DNA of 64,000 nt from Hydrogenophilales bacterium (GTDB taxonomy: Bacteria > Pseudomonadota > Gammaproteobacteria > Burkholderiales > Thiobacillaceae), in the NCBI GenBank assembly GCA_016703155.1, contig JADJCP010000007.1, positions 1-64,000 on the forward strand, in the 5' to 3' direction. The notes under the pieces were generated by a model, which was given only the letters and a program-made list of their open reading frames with translations, had not been told where the DNA came from and searched no databases. Positions 28,561-38,479 of this stretch are shown in pieces. The position numbers and the translations under genes are program-made. Numbering within the stretch: position 1 is the stretch's first letter; every line of letters starts with the position of its first letter.

Positions 28561-29256
28561 ATGGGCGCAATCGCGGCGGGCTTGCAAGCCTGCCATACAC
28601 GGATCGAAGCGGCGTGTCGGATGGCCGGCCGCCGGCCCGGGGAGGTCGGCCTGCTGGCGGTCAGCAAAACCTTCCCGGCGGCGGCGGTGCGTGAGGCATG
28701 GCAGGCCGGGCAGCGGGCCTTCGGGGAGAGTTATCTTCAGGAAGCCGTGGCCAAGCTCGGCGAGCTTGAAGGCTTGCCTCTCGACTGGCATTTCATCGGC
28801 CCGATCCAGAGCAACAAGACCCGGCCAATCGCCGAGCTTTTCCAATGGGTGCACAGCATCGACCGACTGAAGCTCGCCGAGCGCCTCTCCGCGGCGCGGC
28901 CGGAGAGTTTGCCGTCTCTGAATGTCCTGATCCAGGTCAACGTCGGCGGCGAGGCCAGCAAGCGTGGCGTTGCTCCCGACGAGGCGCTGCCCTTGGCGCG
29001 GGCCGTGATGCAATTGCCCCGCCTGCGCTGCCGGGGGTTCATGACAATCCCGAGGCCGGCCGACGACCCCATGGATGAGCGTGGCCAATTCGCCGCGCTC
29101 AGGCAGATTTACGAGGCGGCGCGCGCGGCCGGCCTGGAGGTCGATACCCTGTCGATGGGTACGTCGGATGACCTGGAAGCGGCTATCCTTGAGGGCGCGA
29201 CGCTGGTGCGCATCGGCACGGCAATATTCGGAAAGCGGGCACCTACAGAGATATGA
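28561..29256 (+). CDS. yggS: YggS family pyridoxal phosphate homeostasis protein
   Basis: A 231-residue PLP-binding TIM-barrel protein that controls cellular PLP. The PLP-lysine region is GLLAVSKTFPAAAVREA. Later marks are WHFIGPIQSNKTRPIAELF, VLIQVNVGGEASKRGV, LRCRGFMTIPRPADDP and VDTLSMGTSDDLEAAILEGA. It is divergent from pilT and its stop overlaps the proC start (ATGA). PLP homeostasis and proline synthesis genes are frequent neighbours. Confidence 0.95.
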   Translation: MGAIAAGLQACHTRIEAACRMAGRRPGEVGLLAVSKTFPAAAVREAWQAGQRAFGESYLQEAVAKLGELEGLPLDWHFIGPIQSNKTRPIAELFQWVHSIDRLKLAERLSAARPESLPSLNVLIQVNVGGEASKRGVAPDEALPLARAVMQLPRLRCRGFMTIPRPADDPMDERGQFAALRQIYEAARAAGLEVDTLSMGTSDDLEAAILEGATLVRIGTAIFGKRAPTEI

Positions 29257-30077
29257 CTACGAAACCCATGAAAATCGGCTTCATCGGCGGCGGCAACATG
29301 GCCGTCGCCCTCATCGGCGGCATGCTGAAACGCGGCTACGCCGCGGGCGATATCGTCGTGGCGGAACCCGTCGAAACACAACGGGCGAGTCTCTCGCACG
29401 AACTCGGCGTGCAGGTCGAAGAAAGCGCCGCCGCCGCGCTGCGTGTCGACGTCCTGGTCCTGGCGGTCAAACCCCAGGTGCTGCGCCAGGTACTCACCGG
29501 CTTGCCGACACTGGACGGCCCGGTATGCGTCCTGTCGATCGCCGCCGGCATCCGTGCCGGCGACATCAGCCGCTGGCTGAACGGCCATGCCGCCGTGGTG
29601 CGCGCCATGCCCAACACCCCGGCCCTGGTTGGCGCCGGCATCACTGGACTGTACGCCCTTCCGGGCGTCAGCGCGGCGCAGCGTCGGCAGGCCGAGGCCA
29701 TCCTGAGTGCCGTCGGTCAGACGGTCTGGGTCGCCGCGGAAGGGCAGATCGACGCGGTCACCGCCATCTCGGGGAGTGGTCCGGCGTATGTGTTCCTGTT
29801 CATTGAGGCCTTGGAAGCGGCGGGTCGTGATCTTGGACTGGATGCCGAGACGGCCCGTGCGCTGGCCGTGCAGACTTTCTACGGCGCTGCCGCCCTGGCG
29901 CTTCAGGATGGCAGCGAGCCCGCCGAGTTGCGTGCCCGGGTGACTTCCAAAGGGGGAACCACCGAGCGCGGCGTGGCCGAACTGGAGGCACATCAGGTAC
30001 GCGCGGCGATTGCCGCCGCCGCCCGGGCCGCCGATGCGCGCGCCAGGGAACTGGGCGATATCCTGGGAGCGGACTGA
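29253..30077 (+). CDS. proC: Pyrroline-5-carboxylate reductase
   Basis: Last step of proline synthesis, NAD(P)H-dependent. The N-terminal Rossmann motif is MKIGFIGGGNMAVALIGGML; then VLAVKPQVLRQVL and the C-terminal dimer motif DAVTAISGSGPAYVFLFIEA, ending VTSKGGTTERGVAELE. 274 residues is typical. The ATG overlaps the yggS stop; a second in-frame Met five codons on (MKIGF) is an alternative start. Its stop overlaps the next ATG. Confidence 0.96.
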   Translation: MTTKPMKIGFIGGGNMAVALIGGMLKRGYAAGDIVVAEPVETQRASLSHELGVQVEESAAAALRVDVLVLAVKPQVLRQVLTGLPTLDGPVCVLSIAAGIRAGDISRWLNGHAAVVRAMPNTPALVGAGITGLYALPGVSAAQRRQAEAILSAVGQTVWVAAEGQIDAVTAISGSGPAYVFLFIEALEAAGRDLGLDAETARALAVQTFYGAAALALQDGSEPAELRARVTSKGGTTERGVAELEAHQVRAAIAAAARAADARARELGDILGAD

Positions 30078-30655
30078 TGTTGCAGGATGCCGGCCAATTT
30101 CTTTTGCAGGTCTTTTTCGAGTTGTTTGCCTCGGCCTTCTGGCTGCGCTTCTACATGCAGTGGGCGCGCGTCTCGTTCCGCAACCCGTTCGCGCAGTTCA
30201 TCGTCAAGGTCACCGACTTTGCCGTGCGCCCGGTGCGTCGTGTCATTCCGGGTTGGTTCGGGCTGGATCTGGCCAGCTTGCTGCTGTTCTTTCTGGCCGA
30301 ATGGCTGATGGTCATGGCCACGCATTGGCTCATGGGGTATCCCTTCGCCGCCGCCGGCTTCCAGGTTCTGCCCGGCATCAGCCTGATGGCCCTGGCCTCG
30401 GCGCTACGTTTGGCGATCTATATCTGCATGGGCCTGGTGCTGATCCAGGCGGTGATGAGCTGGATCAACCCGTTTTCGCCCTACGCCTCGGTGTTCTATG
30501 CACTCACCCAGCCACTGCTCGGGCCGTTCCAGCGCATCATTCCCAGTATCGGTGGCGTCGACCTGAGCCCCCTGGCGGTGTTCATCCTGATGCAACTGGT
30601 GCTGATCGCCCCGGTCGCCGGCCTGGAACGCTACGCCCGGGGCCTGGTCTGGTGA
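30077..30655 (+). CDS. YggT family membrane protein
   Basis: 192 residues with two YGGT repeats and four membrane segments (for example LLLFFLAEWLMVMATHWLM and GLVLIQAVMSWINPF). YggT proteins are linked to osmotic or cation homeostasis and, in some bacteria, to cell division or envelope assembly; the mechanism is not settled. One-base overlaps (TGATG) with proC and with the DUF167 gene show a tight operon. Confidence 0.9.
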   Translation: MLQDAGQFLLQVFFELFASAFWLRFYMQWARVSFRNPFAQFIVKVTDFAVRPVRRVIPGWFGLDLASLLLFFLAEWLMVMATHWLMGYPFAAAGFQVLPGISLMALASALRLAIYICMGLVLIQAVMSWINPFSPYASVFYALTQPLLGPFQRIIPSIGGVDLSPLAVFILMQLVLIAPVAGLERYARGLVW

Positions 30656-30969
30656 TGCCCGTCTGGTTGAGCGCCGGCAGCGAAGGGGGTAGCGAGTTGA
30701 TCATCCATGTCCAGCCTGGCGCCAGCCACAGCGCGCTGGCCGGCGAGCACGGCGATGCCCTCAAGGTGCGCATCCATGCCCGTGCCGTCGAGGGCGCCGC
30801 GAATGCCGCCCTGACGGAGTTCCTGGCCGATACGCTGGGCGTGCCCCGGCGTCAGGTGCGACTGCTGCGTGGCGACAAATCACGGCGTAAAACCCTGTGG
30901 ATTGCCTTGCCGCCCGAAGCGATCAGACGAATAATCCCCGCAGTGCCGCCCTCCCCTAATACCGATTGA
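30655..30969 (+). CDS. DUF167 (YggU) family protein
   Basis: 104 residues, the small DUF167/YggU fold: ELIIHVQPGASHSALAGEHG, LKVRIHARAVEGAANAALTE, FLADTLGVPRRQVRLLRGDK, SRRKTLWIALPPEA. Function unknown. The ATG shares one base with the yggT stop, and yggT-DUF167 pairs are conserved across proteobacteria. Confidence 0.9.
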   Translation: MPVWLSAGSEGGSELIIHVQPGASHSALAGEHGDALKVRIHARAVEGAANAALTEFLADTLGVPRRQVRLLRGDKSRRKTLWIALPPEAIRRIIPAVPPSPNTD

Positions 30970-30989
30970 TTCGCCCCGACAGGCCAACC

Positions 30990-31526
30990 ATGCGTCCACA
31001 ACATGTCCTGCTTTCCCGCCGCTGCCCGGTGTGCGGCGGGCGCAGTCGCGCCGAGGGGAAAATTCCGCTGTCGCAGGGTATGCGCACCATGGAATTGAAT
31101 CTCGACGAGCCGGCGCATCTGGTGGAAACGCTCAGCCTGCATTTGCTCCTGGCTCTGGTGGAACTGCTGCCTTACAAACAATTCGCCTGCCAACGCTGCG
31201 GCCATGAGTTCCGCATGGCCAGCCAGACTTCGCGCGAGCTGCTCTACAGCATGCTGACCTCGATGCAGCCCGTGGCGGCGCCGCCACCGCCCTCGGCGCA
31301 ACCGATCAACGTCGTGCCGGCCAGCCCCAAACGTCGGTCGGCGCCGGTGGTCATGACACTGCCTGACTCGGCGGCAGTCCAGCCGGCCGCGCCGGCGAAA
31401 CCCAAGCCCAGGCCGAGCGCCGCCGTACCCAAACCGGCCAAGCCGCAACCGGGGTCGCCCGACTGGACGCCCTATCACCTCGATTCGGATATGGACGCCC
31501 TGTTCGATCAGTTCAAAGAAGAATGA
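30990..31526 (+). CDS. Hypothetical protein with two CxxC pairs and a Pro/Ala-rich tail
   Basis: 178 residues from ATG 30990; a TTG at 30966 could extend it by eight. The N-terminal half has two zinc-type knuckles (RRCPVCGGRSRAEGKIPL and FACQRCGHEFRMASQT) flanking a hydrophobic helix (LVETLSLHLLLALVELLPYK), so it probably binds one metal. The second half is Pro/Ala/Lys-rich and likely disordered, ending DLDALF-like (DMDALFDQFKEE). No family recognised. It converges with rng and overlaps its end by 14 bases. Confidence 0.65.
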   Translation: MRPQHVLLSRRCPVCGGRSRAEGKIPLSQGMRTMELNLDEPAHLVETLSLHLLLALVELLPYKQFACQRCGHEFRMASQTSRELLYSMLTSMQPVAAPPPPSAQPINVVPASPKRRSAPVVMTLPDSAAVQPAAPAKPKPRPSAAVPKPAKPQPGSPDWTPYHLDSDMDALFDQFKEE

Positions 31527-32964
31527 TGTCGTACTGTTCCTGACCGAACAGCGCCTCGACCTGCATCGATACCGGCTTGCCGATGAAGTCGCAGAGCTGC
31601 GCCAGACTCTGCGATTCCTCTTCGAGGAACAGGTCGATGACCTGCTGCGAGGCGAGGATACGGAACTCGCGAGCGTTGAACTGGCGCGCCTCGCGCATCA
31701 ATGAGCGGAGGATCTCGTAACCGACGGTCTGCGCGGTCTTGATCTGGCCGCGCCCCTGGCAGGTCGGGCAGGCTTCGCAGAGCACCCGTGCCAGGCTTTC
31801 ACGGGTGCGCTTGCGGGTCATCTCCACCAGGCCCAGCGAAGTAAAGCCGTTGATGGTCATGCGCGTGCGGTCGCGGGCCACCGCCTTGGTCAACTCCATG
31901 AGCACGGCTTCCTTGTGCTCGGCGTTTTCCATGTCGATGAAGTCGAGGATGATGATGCCGCCCAGGTTACGCAGACGCAGTTGCCGGGCGATGGCCTGGG
32001 CGGCTTCGAGGTTGGTCTTGAACACGGTTTCGTCAAAGGTGCGGCCGCTGATGAAACCGCCGGTATTGACGTCGATGGTGGTCAGCGCTTCGGTCTGGTC
32101 GACGACCAGGTAGCCGCCGGATTTCAGGTCGACCCGCCGGCCCAGTGCCCGCTCGATCTCTTCCTCGACGCCATAGAGGTCGAACAGCGGCCGTTCGGCG
32201 ACATAGTGCGATAGCTTGCCGACCGCGGCATGGGTGAAATCCTCGGCGAAACCCATCATGCGTTGATAGGTTTCGCGCGAATCGACCAGGATGCGGCTGG
32301 TCTCGACGCCGGTGAAATCACGCAATACCCGATGCGCCAGATCGAGTTCCTGATAGATTAGTGCGGGGCCTTCGGAGAGTCGGGCGCGATTGCGGATCGC
32401 CTCCCAGAGGGTATGCAGATATTCGATGTCGTCGGCCAGTTCGGCATCGTCGGCCAGACTCGCCATGGTACGGATGATGAAACCGCCCTTGGCGTCTTCG
32501 GGAAGCAGGCGCTGCACCCGGTCGCGCAACAACTCGCGCTCCGCCTCGTCCTCGATCTTCTGGGAGATGCCGATGCGGCTCTCCTGCGGCAGGGACACCA
32601 GGAACCGGCCGGCCATGCTGACCTGCGTCGACAGGCGCGCGCCCTTGGTGCCGATGGGATCCTTGATGACCTGCACCAGGATATTCTGGCCGTCGTTGAG
32701 TATCTTTTCGATGGGCCGGGGCGCTTCTTCGCCGCGTGTCTCCCAGATGTCGCCGACGTGCAGGAAGGCGGCCCGCTCCAGGCCGATGTCGATGAAGGCC
32801 GATTGCATTCCGGGCAAGACCCGGCTGACCTTGCCGAGATAGACGTTGCCCACCAGTCCCAGCTGGTTCGCCCGCTCGATATGCAGTTCCTGCACCACCC
32901 CCAGGTAGATCACGGCGACACGTGTCTCCTGGGGCGTCACGTTGATGAGGATTTCCTCGCTCAT
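31513..32964 (-). CDS. rng: Ribonuclease G
   Basis: Endoribonuclease of the RNase E/G family that matures 16S rRNA and decays mRNA. 483 residues from MSEEILINVTPQETRVAVI; an upstream in-frame extension to 33045 is not family-like. The S1 domain VGNVYLGKVSRVLPGMQSAF is followed by the catalytic core with metal-binding acids in ALTTIDVNTGGFISG and IIILDFIDMENAEH, and the zinc-link cysteines CPTCQGRGQIKTAQT. It lacks the long C-terminal scaffold of RNase E, so RNase G is the right call. It is downstream of maf on the same strand, a conserved pair. Confidence 0.95.
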   Translation of the reverse strand: MSEEILINVTPQETRVAVIYLGVVQELHIERANQLGLVGNVYLGKVSRVLPGMQSAFIDIGLERAAFLHVGDIWETRGEEAPRPIEKILNDGQNILVQVIKDPIGTKGARLSTQVSMAGRFLVSLPQESRIGISQKIEDEAERELLRDRVQRLLPEDAKGGFIIRTMASLADDAELADDIEYLHTLWEAIRNRARLSEGPALIYQELDLAHRVLRDFTGVETSRILVDSRETYQRMMGFAEDFTHAAVGKLSHYVAERPLFDLYGVEEEIERALGRRVDLKSGGYLVVDQTEALTTIDVNTGGFISGRTFDETVFKTNLEAAQAIARQLRLRNLGGIIILDFIDMENAEHKEAVLMELTKAVARDRTRMTINGFTSLGLVEMTRKRTRESLARVLCEACPTCQGRGQIKTAQTVGYEILRSLMREARQFNAREFRILASQQVIDLFLEEESQSLAQLCDFIGKPVSMQVEALFGQEQYDIILL

Positions 32965-33063
32965 GATGCCCGATCCAAAATTGTCATTCGGCAGGCGGAC
33001 ATTCCGCCCATCCTGGCGAATGGCAACTCCTGTCGGGCTTCCCATGTCAGTCCGACATTTGTC

Positions 33064-33672
33064 CTATAACAAATTCACGCCCACCTCGCGCAACAACTCC
33101 GCCGTCTCGAACAAGGGCAGACCCATCACCCCAGTGTAACTGCCGGCAAGCTGCTCGATGAAAACCGCCGCATGTCCCTGAATGCCATAGGCGCCCGCTT
33201 TGTCCCAAACCTCGCCGGTGGCGATATAGGCCTGGATCTCCGCTTCGCCGAGCGTCCTGAAACGCACCTGACTGGTCGAGACGCGCACACCCAGATGGTC
33301 GCCGAAGGCAACGCACACCGCCGTCAGCACCTCATGCACGCGTCCGGAATAGGCACGTAGCATCGCCGCCGCATCCGCCGCACCCCTCGGCTTGCCCAAC
33401 AATACACCGTCCAGCGTCACCGTGGTATCCGCCGCGAGGATCGGCCGTGAAACCAGTCCACGCCCCGACATGGCTTTCAATCCCGCCCGGGCTTTCATCA
33501 GCGCCAGGCGCCGCACGTATTCCTGGGGGGCTTCGCCGGGCAACGCTGTCTCGTCGACATCGCCGCGCGGCAATGTGTTGCGCAAGGGCAGCAGGATCGG
33601 CGTGATGCCGATCTGGCGCAGCAACTCCATGCGTCGCGGGCTTTGCGAGGCGAGGTAAAGCATCTTGTTCAT
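33064..33672 (-). CDS. maf: Maf family nucleoside triphosphate pyrophosphatase
   Basis: A 202-residue house-cleaning enzyme hydrolysing dTTP/UTP or related modified nucleotides. Motifs: LYLASQSPRRMELLRQIGI, PILAADTTVTLDGVLLGKPR, and DKAGAYGIQGHAAVFIEQLA (YhdE-type). It precedes rng, as usual; the ABC exporter genes that precede it here are not part of the classic rlmH-maf-rng order. Confidence 0.93.
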   Translation of the reverse strand: MNKMLYLASQSPRRMELLRQIGITPILLPLRNTLPRGDVDETALPGEAPQEYVRRLALMKARAGLKAMSGRGLVSRPILAADTTVTLDGVLLGKPRGAADAAAMLRAYSGRVHEVLTAVCVAFGDHLGVRVSTSQVRFRTLGEAEIQAYIATGEVWDKAGAYGIQGHAAVFIEQLAGSYTGVMGLPLFETAELLREVGVNLL

Positions 33673-33724
33673 GATGGCGAAGAATAAGCGATCCGCTCCC
33701 CGAATGGATGGCCCGTTCGTCCGT

Positions 33725-34939
33725 TCACTCGGACCGCAGTGCCTCCACCGGGTCCATGCGTGCGGCGCGTCGCGCCGGGGCCAGGCCGGCGAGGATGCCG
33801 ATGGTGAAGGCGACGCCCTCGGCGGCGAGGATGTAGGTCCAGGAGAGATACACCGGCAGATCGGGCAACAGCAGGTGTAGCAACTGCGCCAGGGCCAGGC
33901 CGATACTCAGGCCGACCGCGCCACCCAGGGCGGCGAGACCGGCGGATTCTCCCAGGAACAGGGCCATGATCTGGCCGTGGCCGGCGCCCAGGGCGTTGAG
34001 CAGGCCGATCTCGGCGGTGCGCTCGGTGACGGTGATGGTCATCAGGGCGAGGATGCCGACGCCGCCCACCAGCAGCGAGATGCCGCCCAGGGCGCCGACC
34101 GCGAAGGTGAGCACGTCGAGCACCGAACTCATGACTTCCAGTTGTTGCTGCTGCGGCGTGATGGTGAAATCCTCGCTGCCGTGGCGCGCCGAGAGCACCC
34201 GGCGGATGCCGGCGACGACACTCTCCGGACGCGCCTCGGGATCGTGGACGACATCGATCTCCATCAGGCCGGCGCGGTTGAACAGTTCCAGGCCGCGCGC
34301 CGCCGGGATGTACACGGTGTCGTCGAGGTCGAAGCCGAGCACCTGTCCTTTCGCGGCCATCACCCCGACCACCCGGTAGCGCTGGCCGCCGACGCGGATG
34401 CGCTGGCCCAGCGGACTGAGTTCGCCGAACAGTTCCTGGCGGACCTTGGCGCCGAGCACGGCAAAGGCGCGCGGCGCATTGAGATCGTCGGGCGGCAGGA
34501 AACTGCCCAGGGCCACAGCCATGCGGAAAGCGCGCGGGAAATCCGGGCCGACGGCGTACAGGGTGACGCGCCGGCTGCGACTGTCGCCCTGTCCGGCAGA
34601 CCATTCCACCTCGGCGTTACCTTGCACCACCGGCACGCAGGCGGTCACCTGCGGCACGCGCTTGAGCGCCTCGGCATCTTCCAGCGACAGCGGCCGTACC
34701 GAACCGAACATGCCCACCGAGGCACCGTGAGTTTGGGTCTTGCCCGGCTGGATGGCGATGATGTTGGTGCCGAACTGGGTGAACTCGGCGAGCACGAAAC
34801 GGTGCAGACCCTCGCCGATTGCCGTCAGCAGGATCACCGCCGCGACGCCGACGGCGATGCCCAGGGCGGCGAGAAAGCTGCGCATGGGCTTGTCGATGAG
34901 CGCGCCCAGAGCCAGGGGCAGGAAGTCGCGGGCGCGCAT
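33725..34939 (-). CDS. MacB-like ABC transporter permease (second of two)
   Basis: 404 residues: an N-terminal membrane helix, a ~230-residue periplasmic MacB-PCD domain (VGPDFPRAFRMAVALGSFLP, GAKVRQELFGELSPLGQRIR) and three C-terminal helices with the FtsX signature (ITVTERTAEIGLLNALGAGH). It shares one base with the upstream permease gene. Together with that permease, the ATPase and the adaptor it should form a mechanotransmission-type exporter using heteromeric permeases. Substrate unknown. Confidence 0.9.
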   Translation of the reverse strand: MRARDFLPLALGALIDKPMRSFLAALGIAVGVAAVILLTAIGEGLHRFVLAEFTQFGTNIIAIQPGKTQTHGASVGMFGSVRPLSLEDAEALKRVPQVTACVPVVQGNAEVEWSAGQGDSRSRRVTLYAVGPDFPRAFRMAVALGSFLPPDDLNAPRAFAVLGAKVRQELFGELSPLGQRIRVGGQRYRVVGVMAAKGQVLGFDLDDTVYIPAARGLELFNRAGLMEIDVVHDPEARPESVVAGIRRVLSARHGSEDFTITPQQQQLEVMSSVLDVLTFAVGALGGISLLVGGVGILALMTITVTERTAEIGLLNALGAGHGQIMALFLGESAGLAALGGAVGLSIGLALAQLLHLLLPDLPVYLSWTYILAAEGVAFTIGILAGLAPARRAARMDPVEALRSE

Positions 34940-36143
34940 CAGCGTCTCGCCAGGGCCAGGGCGGCATCCAGCCGGGCGGCGCGGCGCGCCGGCAGCAGCG
35001 AAAAGACGATGCCCATGCCTAAGGCCATGCCCAGGGCGGCGAGTACCGCCCAGAGCGGTGGCGTGGCATGCAATGTCGGATACAGCCAGGTGATGCCCAG
35101 GCTGGCCAGCCAGCCGAGCAGCCAGCCCAGCAGCGAGCCGATCAGCGAGAGCAGCGCCGCCTCGGTGAAAAACAGTCGGCGTATGGTGGCCGGGGTGGCG
35201 CCGATCGCCTTGAGCAGGCCGATCTCGCTGCGCCGCTGGGCGACGCTGATGAGCATGACGTTCATGATGAGGATGCCGGCCACCGACAGGCTGATCGCGG
35301 CGATGCCGGCCACCGCCAGGGTGAGTGCGCCGAGGATGCGGTCGAAGGTGCTGAGAATGGCGTCCTGGGTGACCACCGTGACATCTTCTTCACCTTCGTG
35401 GCGCGCCTTGAGGATCTCGCCGATGTCGATCTTGGCGCGCTCGACGCTGTCCCGGCCGCGCGCCTCGACCATGATGCGGAACAGCGAGGGGGTATCGAAC
35501 AGCTGTTGCGCGGCCGCCACCGGGATAACCACGGTTTCGTCGGTATTGAAGCCCATCTGCTGGCCCTGCGGCGCCAGGACGCCGATCACCCGGAAGCGCC
35601 GGTCGCCGATGCGCAGCCAGGCGCCCAGGACCGGCGCCGCGCCGAACAGCTCGCTGCGCATCTTGGCGCCCAGGACGCAGACCGAGGCCGCGTGCGCCGG
35701 GTCGCCGGGCGGCAGGAAACGCCCTGCAGCCAGGCGCATGTGGCGGATGTGCAGGAACTCCGCCGTCGAGCCGAGGATCACCGCTTCGCGGCCGCGCGCG
35801 CCGTGCGACACCTGGGCGGCGCCGACATTCAGGGGGGCGACGCGCGCCACCTGGCGGCTGCGCGCCACGGCGGCGGCATCGTCCAGGGTCAGATCGCGCG
35901 GCGTCACGCCGCTGAGCACGCCGGGCGTGCCGCCGCTGGTCTCGGCGCGCCCCGGGATGACGATCAGCAGATGCGTGCCCAGCGACGAAAACTGGTCCAG
36001 GACGTAACGCCGAGCCCCCTCGCCGAGCGCGGTCAGCACCACCACGGAACCCACGCCGATGGCCATCGCCAGCATCATCAGGGCGCTGCGCATTGGTTGG
36101 CTGCGCAGCGTCTGCCAAGCATAGGCGAGATTGTCGCGCGGTC

Positions 36144-36147
<4 letters not shown>
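34939..36147 (-). CDS. MacB-like ABC transporter permease (first of two)
   Basis: 402 residues, same MacB/FtsX architecture as its downstream neighbour but clearly diverged: LAYAWQTLRSQPMRSALMML at the N-terminal helix, VCVLGAKMRSELFGAAPVLG in the periplasmic domain, and LISVAQRRSEIGLLKAIGAT before the last helices. The start overlaps the ATPase stop (ATGA). The two permeases probably pair as a heterodimer. Confidence 0.9.
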
Positions 36148-36814
<667 letters not shown>

Positions 36815-36818
<4 letters not shown>

Positions 36819-37969
36819 GGTTTTTTCGGAGGGTGGGCGCGCACGCCAGCCTTGACGCCCTCCTTCTCCGGCGCGCTGACGATCTGGTCGGCGGCGGCCA
36901 GGCCTTTGCGCACTTCAGTGAATTCCCAGTTGGCCAGACCGGTTTCGATGCGCACGTCCTCCAGTAGACCGTCTTTAAGGCGTAGCACCCGACCACCTTC
37001 CAGAATGCCCTGGGTCGGAACGCGCAATACCCGCTCGCGGCGCTCCAGGATGATCTCGGCATCGGCGCTGTAGCCGACCAGGAGGTGCTTGATCTGGCTG
37101 GGGTCGGTGAACTCGACCTCGACATCGACGGTACGCGCCTGTTTTTCGACATCCAGGACATAGGGGGCGATGCGCCGGACTTTCCCGGGAAACGCCTGCT
37201 TCGGGAAAGCATCCAGGGCGATGCGCGCCGGCTGGCCCAGCTTGACGGCGGGGGCGTCGACCTCGTCGATGGGCGCGGTGACGTAAAGGCAGGCGTCGTC
37301 GATCAAATCCACGGCCGGCGGCGTCGGAATGCCCGGCGGCGAGGGCGTGGCGTACTCGCCCTGCTCGCCGGTCACTTCGGCGACGATGCCGGCGAAGGGC
37401 GCCTTCAGGACGCTGCGGGCCATCCCGGCGCGGGCGGCGGCGATACGCGCCTGGGCCGAGCCGATGTCGGTCTCGGCGGCGCGGCATGCGGCGGCCTTGA
37501 CCTCGGCGAGCGATGCGACGTTATCGACCTGGGCGCTGCTGATGAAGCCCTGGGCCGCCAGTTGCCGGCTGCGCTCGGCGTCGCGCCGCGCCGCCGCAGC
37601 GGCAGCACAGGCCTCGGCGCGGCGTGCGCGGGCCGTTGCCAGTTGCTCGTTGGCCAGACTTTGCTGGGCGCTCAGGTCGTCGTTCCACAAGGTCAGCAGG
37701 ATTTGTCCGGCCTGCACCCGGTCACCCTCGCGGACGTGCAGACGGGCGATCTGGCCGCCGCCCTGGGGCGACAGCTTGGCGCGCCGGCAGGGCTTCACCG
37801 TGCCGGCACGGGTATTGGCGATGGTCGCCTCGACGGTGCCGCGATCGACCGTGGCCAGGGTCACCTCGATATCGGCGGGACGTGTCTTGGTCCAGACCAG
37901 AAAGCCAACGCCGGCGACGACGACCAGCAGCACCAGAAGACGCAACGACCATTTGGGGATGGATTTCAC
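36815..37969 (-). CDS. Periplasmic adaptor (HlyD/MacA-like) of the ABC exporter
   Basis: 384 residues. One N-terminal membrane anchor (WSLRLLVLLVVVAGVGFLVW), a barrel-sandwich lipoyl half (AKLSPQGGGQIARLHVREGD), a helical hairpin (residues ~100-175, Ala/Arg/Glu-rich) and the second lipoyl half (VLKAPFAGIVAEVTGEQGEY), then beta-barrel and membrane-proximal domains. First gene of the four-gene exporter; an outer-membrane TolC-like partner is not encoded here. Confidence 0.9.
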
Positions 37970-38011
37970 AGGGCCTCCCGAGCCTCATTCCAGGCTTTCA
38001 TTATGGACGTT

Positions 38012-38479
38012 CTATTCGCGGTGATAAGGGTGATTCGCCAGGAGCGTCCAGGCGCGGTACAACTGTTCTGCGAGCAGGACGCGCGCCAAGGCGTGCGGCA
38101 GGGTCAGGCGCGACAGCGCCAGCGTCGCCTCGGCGCGTGCCAGTATCTCCGGCGCCAGGCCATCGGCACCGCCGATGATCAGCGCCGTGTCACGCCCCGA
38201 TTGCAGCCAGCTTTCCAGGTTCTGCGCCAGTTCCCGGGTGCTGGCCTGCTTGCCATGCTCGTCGAGCGCCACCAGACGCGCGCTCGCCGGGCATTTCTCC
38301 AGGATGCGCCCCGCTTCCAGGGTCTTGATGCGCTCCGCAGATTGTCCGGCGCGTTTCTCCGGGCGCACCGGAACGACCTCGATGCGCGCCTCGCGCGGCA
38401 TGCGCTTGACGTACTCGGCCACCGCCGTCTCGGCCCAGCCGGGCAGTTTGTCGCCGACCGCGACGATGTACAGTTTCAT
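38012..38479 (-). CDS. rlmH: 23S rRNA (pseudouridine1915-N3)-methyltransferase RlmH
   Basis: A 155-residue SPOUT methyltransferase acting on helix 69 of 23S rRNA in the assembled ribosome. Starts MKLYIVAVGDKLPGWAETAV. The SAM-knot is ALIIGGADGLAPEILARAEA and the invariant C-terminus is YRAWTLLANHPYHRE. The length is exact for the family, which decides the start at 38479. The start overlaps the stop of the upstream glycosyltransferase gene. Confidence 0.96.
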   Translation of the reverse strand: MKLYIVAVGDKLPGWAETAVAEYVKRMPREARIEVVPVRPEKRAGQSAERIKTLEAGRILEKCPASARLVALDEHGKQASTRELAQNLESWLQSGRDTALIIGGADGLAPEILARAEATLALSRLTLPHALARVLLAEQLYRAWTLLANHPYHRE